From assembly GCF_038900095.1 (NCBI RefSeq), contig NZ_JBBMQQ010000009.1, positions 62,001-126,000 on the forward strand: 64,000 bases of DNA. The letters run 5' to 3'. This stretch comes from Hoeflea sp038900095 (GTDB taxonomy: Bacteria > Pseudomonadota > Alphaproteobacteria > Rhizobiales > Rhizobiaceae). The notes under the pieces were generated by a model, which saw only the letters and a program-made list of their open reading frames with translations, did not search any database and was not told the origin of the DNA. Both the position numbers and the translations under genes were made by a program. This document shows positions 18,482 to 27,193 of the stretch, piece after piece (the stretch's first letter is position 1; each line of letters begins with the position of its first letter).

Positions 18482-20953
18482 TCAGCCGGGCAGATCGAAC
18501 TTTCCGGTTCGCCACTCATAATAGCGCTGGACCGTCCACGGCCGGATGACGCCTTGCAGTGCGGCGTTGACCTTGAATCGGGGGCTCGCCTTTGTCTTTT
18601 GATATCCATCCTGTCCCCCGGCAGCAGATTGCGCCTCCCGGCTGACGGTAATCGCCAGTGAACCCGAGCGGCGCAGACTGCGCGATGTGATGAGCATGGC
18701 GCCTGAACGACAGGAAATCATGTAGACCGGGATCGCGACAACCACCAGATCTGCCTGGTCACACGCTGCACCAATCAGTGCTGCCTGATCGGTCGCGACA
18801 ATCGCAGCCCCGGCATGGATCGCCACGCAGGTGCCCCGGCCGGCGCACTGAAAACGTGACGGCCGCAGCGTGGCGGCTGCAAGCAAGCGTTCGAGGATGG
18901 CGGCGACCGGCTCCGTGGCTGCGTCAGGATCTGAACCGGATTTCATGTTTGGCTCGGCAACAGGTGGAAGATGCGGCGCACCACGCATGGCCGTCTGCCA
19001 TTGGCCGAACACGAAGCTGTTGGGCCGCGCGGCGTTGCTTGCCAGTCCCGACGGGCTGGACAATCCCACCAGATGACCGGTTTCGCTGATCAGAATGTCC
19101 GGCCTTGGACCAGCCATCGGCGGCAGGGTGAACATCAGACCGACAGCGATCAGCGCCAGCCCGGCAAGACGCAACCGGCTTCTCAGGAACACCAGAATTA
19201 CGAAGCCGGTCCCGGCGATCAGGGTGGCCGTCAGCGGTATTTGCCCGACACTGAAATCTCCGCCGAGGCCGTGGACATAATTTGCCGCGGCAATGACGCC
19301 CTCAAGCCCCTGCCCCATGATTTTCAGCGGGCAGGCATCCAGGCCGAATGGCATGAGCAGCATTGCCAGAAGTCCGGCGGGCATGACAACAAATGTTACC
19401 AGCGGCATGGCCAGCAGGTTGGCCAGAAGTCCGTTGCCTGCGACCCGGTGGAAGTGATGGGCGGAAAACAACCCGGTGGAGAGACCGGCAACGAGCGACG
19501 TGACAGCCAGACCAAGCAAGGCCTTTGCCGCAAATGCGAGCCAGCGGCGCGGTGCTGATCCGGAGGCACTGCTGCCCGGTGCTGCGGATCTGTGCCGGGC
19601 GCGAAGGGCAATCGCGGCATAGGCCGAAATCAATGCAGCGGTGGCGGCAAAGGACATCTGGAAGCCTGGGCCGACAACCGCGGAGGGCGAGATCAGGATA
19701 ATCACCATTGCCGCCAGCGCGACATTGCGCATGGTCAAGGCAGGCCGGTCTGCCAGCACCGCGACCAGCATTATGGTGAGCATCACCCAGGCGCGCTGGG
19801 TGGAAACGCTGCCACCGGAGATCAGCAGATAGGCGGTGGCGGTCAACATCGCGCCGACGGCTGCGATTTTCTTGACCGGCCAGGCTTCCACGAGAGCCGG
19901 GAAGACCGCGAGCCCCTTGCGGATGCCGATGTAGAGCGTCCCGGCGGCAAGCGCCATGTGCAGTCCCGAGATCGCCAGGATGTGGGCAAGCCCGGTTGCG
20001 CGCAAGGCCTCGACCACCGGCTTGCTGATGCCGCGCCGGTCAGAGACTGCGAGGGCTGCGGCGATGCCGCCGGGGTCTCCCGGCAAGACCTCGCGGATCC
20101 TGGCGGACACATCTTCCCTCATGCTCCTCAGCCCCAATCCGAACGACTGGATCCAACCCGCCGCGGTCTCCGCCCGGCTCGATGACACTGTTGCCTCGAC
20201 TGGCGCGCGATAGAAATAGCCTTGTGCGCCGATGCGGTCGACAAAGGCGCGGAAGGCAAAGTCATAGCCGCCCGGCATGACCGGACCGGAGGGCGCGGAC
20301 AATCGCGCGCGCCCAGAAATCTTCGCCCCGACCGGCAGCACCATGTGGCTGCTCCGGGCCGAGAGCCGGACGCGCAAGGGCGGGCGCCGGATCTGCGGAT
20401 CGGCGGTGGATGCAAGCCTGACAAGGTACCTGACCCTGCCATCGGGATCGAATTCGCGTGCCTGAACCGTGCCGGTAATCGTTGTCGTCACGTCTGAATC
20501 AAGCAAAAGCGCGCCATTGTGCACCTCGATGCCGGAGGCGAGAGCACCGGCGAACAAGGCCGCAAGGTAACCGGCGCATCGGGCGGAGGTGATATGGCGC
20601 TCCCGGCTCAGACCCGCGACAAGCAGCGCTACCATCAGACCCGCAGCGACAAATACCAGTGCGGGATCGGTGGGCGTCATGTAGAAAAGACCTGCACCGG
20701 CGCCCATTGCGACGGGAAGGAACAGGAAGGCCAGGCCATGGTCCTTTTCCGCTGAAACAGCCGCCGCGAAGCCCTTGCGCAGACGGGTTGCGGAGCTTTC
20801 CTCGTGCCGGACAAGCGGCGGTGTGCTCAGGCGTTTGGCTTGTCGCAGAACCACCGGCGCGACAGGATCTGCGTGCGGCCCGGCAGCCGGTTTCACGGCC
20901 CCGAACGCACCGACTGGTTCGCGCTCAAATCCTTCGCGTTTTGCCTGCATCAT
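18482..20953 (-). CDS. comEC: ComEC/Rec2-family DNA-uptake channel protein
   Basis: This polytopic inner-membrane protein is expected to pass single-stranded DNA into the cytoplasm during transformation. The chosen ATG (20953) has AGGCGAGG just upstream and gives 823 residues; the adjacent ATG at 20950 is equally possible, and an upstream in-frame ATG at 21019 would add 22 residues with no better signal. The central Competence domain shows the family signature around HILAISGLHMALAAG, followed by many hydrophobic segments. The C-terminal part contains ILISETGHLVGL, but I see no HxHxDH metallo-beta-lactamase motif, so the nuclease-like domain found in longer ComEC proteins is degenerate or absent, as seems common in rhizobia. 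It converges with lexA and diverges from gltA. Confidence 0.9.
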   Translation of the reverse strand: MMQAKREGFEREPVGAFGAVKPAAGPHADPVAPVVLRQAKRLSTPPLVRHEESSATRLRKGFAAAVSAEKDHGLAFLFLPVAMGAGAGLFYMTPTDPALVFVAAGLMVALLVAGLSRERHITSARCAGYLAALFAGALASGIEVHNGALLLDSDVTTTITGTVQAREFDPDGRVRYLVRLASTADPQIRRPPLRVRLSARSSHMVLPVGAKISGRARLSAPSGPVMPGGYDFAFRAFVDRIGAQGYFYRAPVEATVSSSRAETAAGWIQSFGLGLRSMREDVSARIREVLPGDPGGIAAALAVSDRRGISKPVVEALRATGLAHILAISGLHMALAAGTLYIGIRKGLAVFPALVEAWPVKKIAAVGAMLTATAYLLISGGSVSTQRAWVMLTIMLVAVLADRPALTMRNVALAAMVIILISPSAVVGPGFQMSFAATAALISAYAAIALRARHRSAAPGSSASGSAPRRWLAFAAKALLGLAVTSLVAGLSTGLFSAHHFHRVAGNGLLANLLAMPLVTFVVMPAGLLAMLLMPFGLDACPLKIMGQGLEGVIAAANYVHGLGGDFSVGQIPLTATLIAGTGFVILVFLRSRLRLAGLALIAVGLMFTLPPMAGPRPDILISETGHLVGLSSPSGLASNAARPNSFVFGQWQTAMRGAPHLPPVAEPNMKSGSDPDAATEPVAAILERLLAAATLRPSRFQCAGRGTCVAIHAGAAIVATDQAALIGAACDQADLVVVAIPVYMISCRSGAMLITSRSLRRSGSLAITVSREAQSAAGGQDGYQKTKASPRFKVNAALQGVIRPWTVQRYYEWRTGKFDLPG

Positions 20954-21270
20954 GCACGCCTCGCCTGAAGCCTGCCAGACTACCACCGAAACGCGCAACA
21001 ATGCCACCGTGAATTGCAATCACGACACCCACCCCACAACCGGCCATTGGCCGCTCACGCGGGCTTGCACCGTGGTGTTTGTCGCGCAATTCCAAAGTGT
21101 TACCATTTGCTAAAGCCCGCCGTTGCAGGCCTTTGCATATCCGCTCCCCGGCGGACAATTAGCCATCTGCATAGCTTGGCAGGGTGCTCCAAATCAGATA
21201 GCTAGACGCCTGACGGTCATCCAAGACGTCGGCCAAGCGCCGAACGCCTGCATTTGTGGAAGGACATGCC
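20954..21270. other. Divergent comEC/gltA regulatory spacer
   Basis: No gene was found in these 317 bases on either strand. It must hold the promoters of both comEC (leftward) and gltA (rightward), but no convincing -35/-10 pair was identified. The only clear element is the gltA ribosome site GGAAGGA at 21258-21264. In related rhizobial genomes I recall gltX near this junction; it is not here. Confidence 0.5.
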
Positions 21271-22560
21271 ATGGCAGACAAGAACGCAAAAATCAGTATG
21301 GACGGCAAAGAAGTCGAACTGCCGATCAAAACCGGAACCATCGGCCCCGACGTCGTCGACATCGGCACGCTTTACAAGAACACCGGAGCCTTTACCTACG
21401 ATCCGGGCTTCACATCCACGGCGTCTTGCGAATCCAAGATCACCTTTATCGACGGCGACGAAGGCATTTTGCTGCATCGCGGTTACCCGATCGACCAGCT
21501 GGCCGAGCACGGCGACTTCCTCGAAGTCTGCTACCTGCTGCTTTACGGTGAACTGCCGACGGCGACACAGAAGGCCGATTTCGATTACCGCGTGACCCGC
21601 CACACCATGGTGCACGAGCAGATGAGCCGGTTCTTCACCGGTTTCCGCCGTGACGCGCACCCGATGGCCGTGATGTGCGGCTGCGTTGGCGCCCTGTCGG
21701 CGTTCTATCACGATTCAACCGACATCACCGACCCGCATCAGCGGATGGTCGCCTCGATGCGGATGATCGCCAAGATGCCGACCCTGGCGGCGATGGCCTA
21801 CAAATACCATATCGGCCAGCCCTTCGTGTATCCGACCAACAACCTCGATTACGCGTCGAACTTCCTGCGCATGTGCTTTGCCGTGCCGTGTGAAGATTAC
21901 GAGGTCAATCCGGTGCTGGCCCGTGCCATGGACCGGATCTTCATCCTGCATGCCGACCACGAGCAGAATGCATCGACATCGACCGTGCGTCTTGCCGGTT
22001 CGTCGGGCGCCAATCCGTTCGCATGTATCGCAGCAGGCATCGCCTGTCTCTGGGGCCCGGCACATGGCGGCGCCAATGAAGCCGCGCTCAACATGCTGGC
22101 GGAAATCGGCACTGTCGACAAGATCCCGGAATATGTGAACCGCGCCAAGGACAAGAACGACCCGTTCCGCCTGATGGGCTTTGGTCACCGGGTCTACAAG
22201 AATTACGACCCGCGCGCCAAGATCATGCAGAAGACCACGCACGAAGTGCTGGGCGAACTCGGCATCAAGGACGATCCGATGCTCGAAGTGGCCATGGAAC
22301 TGGAGCGGATCGCGCTGACCGACAGCTACTTCATCGAGAAGAAGCTGTACCCGAACATCGACTTCTATTCGGGCATCACGCTCAAGGCGCTGGGCTTCCC
22401 CACGACCATGTTCACCGTGCTGTTTGCTCTGGCGCGCACCGTCGGCTGGATTGCCCAGTGGAGCGAAATGATCGAGGATCCGGGCCAGCGTATCGGCCGT
22501 CCCCGCCAGCTCTATGTCGGCGAAGCCGCACGCGACTACGTGCCGGTGTCCAAGCGCTAA
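21271..22560 (+). CDS. gltA: Citrate synthase (type II)
   Basis: The enzyme condenses oxaloacetate with acetyl-CoA in the first step of the citric acid cycle. The ATG at 21271 follows GGAAGGA by six bases; an in-frame GTG at 21256 would add five residues and lacks such a site. The product has 429 residues, as expected of NADH-sensitive, hexameric type II enzymes. Landmarks are HADHEQNAST, the GPAHGGANEAAL loop with its catalytic-region His, and GFGHRVYKNYDPRA. The C-terminus contains FYSGITLKALGFP with the catalytic Asp equivalent in the neighbouring NIDFYSG. A strong terminator follows, so it is a single-gene unit. Confidence 0.98.
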   Translation: MADKNAKISMDGKEVELPIKTGTIGPDVVDIGTLYKNTGAFTYDPGFTSTASCESKITFIDGDEGILLHRGYPIDQLAEHGDFLEVCYLLLYGELPTATQKADFDYRVTRHTMVHEQMSRFFTGFRRDAHPMAVMCGCVGALSAFYHDSTDITDPHQRMVASMRMIAKMPTLAAMAYKYHIGQPFVYPTNNLDYASNFLRMCFAVPCEDYEVNPVLARAMDRIFILHADHEQNASTSTVRLAGSSGANPFACIAAGIACLWGPAHGGANEAALNMLAEIGTVDKIPEYVNRAKDKNDPFRLMGFGHRVYKNYDPRAKIMQKTTHEVLGELGIKDDPMLEVAMELERIALTDSYFIEKKLYPNIDFYSGITLKALGFPTTMFTVLFALARTVGWIAQWSEMIEDPGQRIGRPRQLYVGEAARDYVPVSKR

Positions 22561-22587
22561 GCGCAACACCGGACATGACCTGTCGAG

Positions 22588-22610
22588 AAAGCGCCTTCGG
22601 GCGCTTTTTT
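22588..22610 (+). terminator. gltA intrinsic terminator
   Basis: AAAGCGCC (22588-22595), a TTCG tetraloop and GGCGCTTT (22600-22607) run into a T tract ending at 22610. It lies 27 bases after the gltA stop codon and has classic intrinsic terminator form. In the other direction the A run also gives some T-like tail, so it may help to end lpxB transcripts too. Confidence 0.9.
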
Positions 22611-22731
22611 GATTCCGGGGGAACAGTATCCGATCAACCCGGGGGCGGCTGACACCGGGCAGGCAGCGCGGGACTGCTCGATACAACGGCATCCTTAGTG
22701 CAAGGCTGTGGCGACAGGACGGCGGGCGGCT

Positions 22732-23895
22732 CTAGTTGCCTGCAAGCACGGACAGAAGCGTCCGGGCGGCCATTTCAGATGCCGGCACGCCGACTTCCAT
22801 GCGCGAGCGGATCAGATCGAAATCGGAAAGCATGGCAGCACGATGGAGCGTATCGGCTGAAAGCTGGTTCGCCTGGCGGGCCAGGCGCTCGGCGCGGATC
22901 TGGCCGTCGTAATACTCTGACACGACGACATGGCCGGCAATCATGTTGGGCAGTGCGGCGGTCCAAGTAACGATCAGGCGCGACAGCAGGCGCGAGAGCG
23001 GATCGAGCTTGTAGCAGGAGATATGCGGAATCCCGGCAAGCGCGAGTTCGAGCAGCACGGTGCCGGAGGCGGCAATGGCGACATCGGCCTCGCCGAAAGC
23101 CTGCCACTTGGCAGCCTCGCCGGTGACGATCCGGCATTCGACATCCCAGCCGAGAACCTGGTCCCGGATCTGGCGTTCCACATGGGCGCCGGCCGGGAGC
23201 ACGAAACTCATGCCGGGGTTGAGCGTGGCCAAAAATTGCGCCGCTTCGGCCAGCACCGGCGCGAGGCGCTTGACCTCGCTGCGGCGCGATCCAGGCAGGA
23301 GAAGGCAGACCGGCGGCCTTGCGGACGCATTCGCGTTCCTGCGTGCCTTCTGGGCCTCATAGGCCGCATTCAGCCCGGGATCCTCCATCAGCCGGTGTCC
23401 GACATAGGTCAGCGGCGGGCCGTTGAGGCGCTCGACGATTTCCTGCTCGAACGGAAACACCGAGAGCACATGATCGACATAGGCTTTCATCGCCGGTGCC
23501 CGTTCAGGCTTCCACGCCCAGACCGTTGGGCAGACGTAATTGACAATCTTGAGATCCGGCAGGGCCTTGCGAACCTTGCGGGCAACCCGATGACTGAAAT
23601 CCGGGCTGTCGATGATCAGCAGGCAATCAGGTCTTGCGGCAATGATTGCATCGGCGGTCTGGCTGATGCGCATGATGAGTTTGGGCAGCCTGGCAATGAC
23701 CGCGGAAAAGCCGATGAGGGACAATTCCGTAAAGTCGAAAAGCGATGTCAGCCCCTCGGCGATCAGCTGCTCGCCGCCGACACCGACCAGCTGCGGCTTA
23801 TGACCTGTCTGGCGGGCGATCTCGCGGACCAGCCCGGCGCCGAGGATGTCACCGGACGGTTCGCCGGCAACGACTGCCAGTTTCAACGGGGACAT
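22732..23895 (-). CDS. lpxB: Lipid-A-disaccharide synthase
   Basis: LpxB joins UDP-2,3-diacylglucosamine to lipid X, forming the lipid A disaccharide at the inner face of the inner membrane. The 387-residue product starts LKLAVVAGEPSGDILGAGL, the N-terminal Gly-rich signature of the GT19 family, and carries LLLPGSRRSEVKRL and a downstream IAASGTVLLELAL motif typical of the nucleotide-sugar site. It is last in the leftward lipid A cluster and its first 13 bases overlap the end of lpxI, so coupling with lpxI, which makes its lipid X substrate, is expected. Confidence 0.97.
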   Translation of the reverse strand: MSPLKLAVVAGEPSGDILGAGLVREIARQTGHKPQLVGVGGEQLIAEGLTSLFDFTELSLIGFSAVIARLPKLIMRISQTADAIIAARPDCLLIIDSPDFSHRVARKVRKALPDLKIVNYVCPTVWAWKPERAPAMKAYVDHVLSVFPFEQEIVERLNGPPLTYVGHRLMEDPGLNAAYEAQKARRNANASARPPVCLLLPGSRRSEVKRLAPVLAEAAQFLATLNPGMSFVLPAGAHVERQIRDQVLGWDVECRIVTGEAAKWQAFGEADVAIAASGTVLLELALAGIPHISCYKLDPLSRLLSRLIVTWTAALPNMIAGHVVVSEYYDGQIRAERLARQANQLSADTLHRAAMLSDFDLIRSRMEVGVPASEMAARTLLSVLAGN

Positions 23896-24776
23896 TGGCC
23901 CACCTCGTCTTCCCGCGGCTCGATGCCGGTCACGAACAGGCCCAGCCGGTCTGCCTCGGCGACGACGCGGTCGCGCTCGAGTACCAGGGCACGACCCGCC
24001 TCGATGGCGACGCCCGACAATCCGGCCGCGTGCGCATTGATCACCGTATCAGGCCCGATCGACGGCAGGTCGGCACGCTCGTCCTGACCCGGCTTGCACA
24101 GCTTGACCAGCACGCCGCCACCTGCCGAAGACAGCCTCTTGCTGGCGCGCAGATCCGCCACCCGCTCAAGCATCGCATCGGTGCCCTCAAGCCCTTCCAT
24201 GGCAATGACGCGGCCACCTACCGCAACAGCCCCCTGCCCGATGTCGAGCCTGCCAAGTGCCAATGCTGCCCGTGACGCTGCCGCGATATTCTCGAGATCG
24301 GCCTTGCCCGGCCCCAGGCGTCCTACCGGCCCGGCACGGCCGAGCAGATCCGGAGCCACCTGCTGTGCAGCCAGAACCCGGACGCCTTCGTTCTCCAGCA
24401 CCTTGATGGCGAACCGCAGCAGCTTGTCGTCCCCGGCAGTCGTGAAGATACGAAACGAGGACGCAAACGCAAACAGCGAGCGCCAGGTGGGGCGGAGGTC
24501 GGCCAGATCAGGGCGACGCCCGATGCCGCCGGCAAGCACGACTGAGCCGATGCCTTCGCGGCGAACGGTTGCAGAAAACGCCGACAGGTCCGCAATGCTG
24601 ATTTCACTGGTGTCAAAACCGGACCAGTCCTGATCGGCTTCATTCCTGATCCTGAAAATATAGGGATCATGACCAAGCTTGCGCGCAGCTTCGGCCACCA
24701 GGACCGGAAAGCGTCCCCTTCCGGCTAGAATGGAGAGGCGTCCGTCGATGTCAGGTGCACCCGGTGCAGCACTCAC
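23883..24776 (-). CDS. lpxI: UDP-2,3-diacylglucosamine pyrophosphatase LpxI (DUF1009)
   Basis: LpxI hydrolyses UDP-2,3-diacylglucosamine to lipid X, replacing LpxH in many alphaproteobacteria. The 297-residue product begins with the DUF1009 pattern LSILAGRGRFPVLVAEAA and has VVLAGGIGRRPDL and the C-terminal DLPSIGPDTV segment conserved in the family. Its placement between lpxA and lpxB is the standard rhizobial arrangement and supports the call. It starts five bases after the lpxA stop codon and overlaps lpxB by 13 bases. Confidence 0.95.
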   Translation of the reverse strand: MSAAPGAPDIDGRLSILAGRGRFPVLVAEAARKLGHDPYIFRIRNEADQDWSGFDTSEISIADLSAFSATVRREGIGSVVLAGGIGRRPDLADLRPTWRSLFAFASSFRIFTTAGDDKLLRFAIKVLENEGVRVLAAQQVAPDLLGRAGPVGRLGPGKADLENIAAASRAALALGRLDIGQGAVAVGGRVIAMEGLEGTDAMLERVADLRASKRLSSAGGGVLVKLCKPGQDERADLPSIGPDTVINAHAAGLSGVAIEAGRALVLERDRVVAEADRLGLFVTGIEPREDEVGQCPR

Positions 24777-24781
24777 CGGTT

Positions 24782-25612
24782 TCAGCCCCGTTGACCCCGG
24801 GCCGGCGAGGACAGCGCACGTTCGCTTTCAGCATCGATGAAAGCGATGATATCGGACACGGCCGCATTGTTGTCGGTCTGCTCGCGAACGCGGGCGATGT
24901 TCTCGCGGATCGGAGTGGTCGGATCGAAGATTGCCTTGAAGGCCCGGCGGACCGCGTGAATGTCCGGCTTGCCAAAGCCCGAGCGCTGCATGCCGATGAT
25001 GTTTAGGCCCATCAGCACACCGGGATTGCCATTGAGCATGCCATAGGGAATGACGTCATTGTTGACCGCCGCCAGCCCGCCAATGAAAGCGTGATGGCCA
25101 ATGCGGACAAACTGGTGAACCGCGGCACCGCCGCCCATGATCACCCGGTCACCGATGGTGACATGGCCTGCCAGCATGACATTGTTGGACAAAATGACAT
25201 TGTTGCCGACATGACAATCATGGGCCACATGCGAATAGGCCAGGAACATGGAGTTGTCGCCGATCGTGGTCTTGCCACCGAAATCGGGCATGCCCGGATG
25301 CATGGTGACACCTTCACGGATGGTGCATGACTTGCCGATGATCAGCTCGGTGTCTTCGCCCTTGTAATGAATGTTCTGCGGGGCGCAGCCAAGAACCGCA
25401 TTTGGGAAAACCACACTTCCGTCGCCGATGGTCGTGCAGCCCTGAATGACGACATGGCTCATCAGTTGCACATTGTCGCCAAGCCGGACCTTGGGGCCGA
25501 CATGACAGAACGGGCCAATCTCGACATTCATGCCAAGTTGCGCACCGTCCTCGACGAGGGCGGAGGGGTGAATGCGGGCCGTGTGAAGGGCGGCAGGCGC
25601 AGGCGTTGTCAT
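24782..25612 (-). CDS. lpxA: UDP-N-acetylglucosamine acyltransferase
   Basis: LpxA performs the first step of lipid A synthesis, moving a 3-hydroxyacyl chain from acyl carrier protein to UDP-GlcNAc. The 276-residue protein is built of hexapeptide repeats forming a left-handed beta helix, from IHPSALVEDGAQLG on. The catalytic His of the HVAHDCHVG motif is His131. A helical C-terminal segment follows the repeats, as in the trimeric enzyme. The gene overlaps the fabZ stop by one base and is followed closely by lpxI. Confidence 0.97.
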   Translation of the reverse strand: MTTPAPAALHTARIHPSALVEDGAQLGMNVEIGPFCHVGPKVRLGDNVQLMSHVVIQGCTTIGDGSVVFPNAVLGCAPQNIHYKGEDTELIIGKSCTIREGVTMHPGMPDFGGKTTIGDNSMFLAYSHVAHDCHVGNNVILSNNVMLAGHVTIGDRVIMGGGAAVHQFVRIGHHAFIGGLAAVNNDVIPYGMLNGNPGVLMGLNIIGMQRSGFGKPDIHAVRRAFKAIFDPTTPIRENIARVREQTDNNAAVSDIIAFIDAESERALSSPARGQRG

Positions 25613-26082
25613 CAGGACTCGCTTTCTCCAGGAGCCAGCATGGCTCCGATATCCGCCTCGGCGGCTTTGACGCCATCAACCAGCGCTTCACAATGGAAGC
25701 GCCAGATGTTGCCGCGCTGCTTGATTTTGGTGACATGATACTCAAGCCGGTCACCGGGAACGACCGGCTTGCGGAACTTGGCGTTATCAATGGTCATGAA
25801 ATAGACGATGTTGTTGCCGCCGCCAGTGGCCTTGGCACAGATCGCTCCAGCGGTCTGGGCCATGCCCTCGATGATGAGAACGCCGGGCATGATCGGATTG
25901 CCGGGAAAATGGCCGGTGAAATGCGGTTCGCTGGCGGTAACGTTCTTGATGCCGATGGCCGAGTTGTCAGCGTCAATGGATTCGATCCTGTCGACGAGAA
26001 GAAACGGGTAGCGATGCGGCAACAGCTTCATGATCTCGCGGATGTCAGCCGATTCCAGTGTCTTCGTTGCGGTTTCCGTCAT
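25612..26082 (-). CDS. fabZ: 3-hydroxyacyl-ACP dehydratase FabZ
   Basis: FabZ dehydrates 3-hydroxyacyl-ACP in fatty acid elongation and competes with LpxA and LpxD for the same substrate pool, which explains its place between them. The 156-residue hot-dog protein contains HRYPFLLVDRI and the catalytic segment GHFPGNPIMPGVLIIEGMAQ with His58 and Glu72. Its start overlaps the lpxD end by four bases and its end overlaps lpxA by one, so translation is probably coupled. Confidence 0.97.
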   Translation of the reverse strand: MTETATKTLESADIREIMKLLPHRYPFLLVDRIESIDADNSAIGIKNVTASEPHFTGHFPGNPIMPGVLIIEGMAQTAGAICAKATGGGNNIVYFMTIDNAKFRKPVVPGDRLEYHVTKIKQRGNIWRFHCEALVDGVKAAEADIGAMLAPGESES

Positions 26083-27143
26083 GTGGCTTCTCCGCCCTTT
26101 TTCCTGTCTTTTCTGCCAAATGCACGCTGATTGGCTTCAACGGCGTCTCGCAACACACCGGTCATCGGGCGTGCCGGCTGGCCGCCCCAGCGTGCTCCGG
26201 CAGGCACATCCCCGGCAACGCCGCTGAGCGCCGCCAGCTGTACCCCGTCGCCGATCGTCACATGACCGGCAATACCGGTCGCCCCGCCAATCATGACACC
26301 ATTGCCAAGGGTTGCGCTGCCGGCAATACCAACCTGGGAGACGATGACGCAATGTCTGCCGATGCGAACATTGTGGGCAATCTGGACCAGATTGTCGATC
26401 TTTGTGCCCTCGCCGATCACCGTATCGTCCAGCGCTCCCCGGTCGATGGCGGTGTTTGCGCCGATTTCCACGTGGTCCTGGATGATCACCCTGCCGATCT
26501 GCGGGATCTTTTCCAAGCCCTTCGGGCCCGGTGCATAACCGAACCCGTCCTGGCCGATGCGTGCGCCAGGATGAATGATGACATGATTGCCGATCAATGC
26601 ATGCTGAACGGTCGCACCATGGCCGATGTGGCAATCACGGCCGATACGCGTTCCCGGGCCAATGGCGGCCCCGGACGCAATCACCGACCCCGCCCCTATC
26701 TGGGCTCCGGCACCGATCACGGCCAGCGCCTCGACCACAACGCCGTCTTCCAGCGATGCCGACGGGTCCACGATGGCCGTTTCCGCAACACCGCCTGGCG
26801 TTGTCAGCCGCAACGGCTTGACGGCGGCAGGCACCAGAACAGCGGCAGCACGCGCAAAGGCGGTCTGCGGCGCAGGCACGACCAGGGCCGCGACACCGGA
26901 CGGAACGTGTTCGGCGAGCTTGTCTGTCACGAAAACAGCAGCAGCGGTGGATTTGGCCAGATCCGGAAGCGCCTTCCGGGTGTTGGCGAAGCTCACTTCG
27001 GCTTCACCAGCGCGCGCCAGTGGCGCAATCCCCGTCACCATGCGGCCGGCAAAGGACGGGTCAGCAAGTTCCGCTCCGCAAAGACCGGAAAGGTCCGAAA
27101 GCGACATGCCTTCATGCGGAGAGAAGAAGCGATGATTGTCCAT
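26079..27143 (-). CDS. lpxD: UDP-3-O-acylglucosamine N-acyltransferase
   Basis: LpxD adds the N-linked 3-hydroxyacyl chain in the third step of lipid A synthesis. The ATG at 27143 gives a 354-residue protein beginning MDNHRFFSPHEG. A longer frame to 27332 would run back into bamA and was rejected. An N-terminal uridine-binding domain (to about residue 110) is followed by hexapeptide repeats. The expected His-containing segment is present as FGYAPGPKGLEKIPQ, followed by NTAIDRGALDDTVIGEG. It lies 50 bases after bamA in the leftward envelope operon. Confidence 0.96.
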   Translation of the reverse strand: MDNHRFFSPHEGMSLSDLSGLCGAELADPSFAGRMVTGIAPLARAGEAEVSFANTRKALPDLAKSTAAAVFVTDKLAEHVPSGVAALVVPAPQTAFARAAAVLVPAAVKPLRLTTPGGVAETAIVDPSASLEDGVVVEALAVIGAGAQIGAGSVIASGAAIGPGTRIGRDCHIGHGATVQHALIGNHVIIHPGARIGQDGFGYAPGPKGLEKIPQIGRVIIQDHVEIGANTAIDRGALDDTVIGEGTKIDNLVQIAHNVRIGRHCVIVSQVGIAGSATLGNGVMIGGATGIAGHVTIGDGVQLAALSGVAGDVPAGARWGGQPARPMTGVLRDAVEANQRAFGRKDRKKGGEAT

Positions 27144-27193
27144 AAAGAGACCAGATGGAAAGACCGGGTGGCGTTGCCGCCACCCGTGACAAG

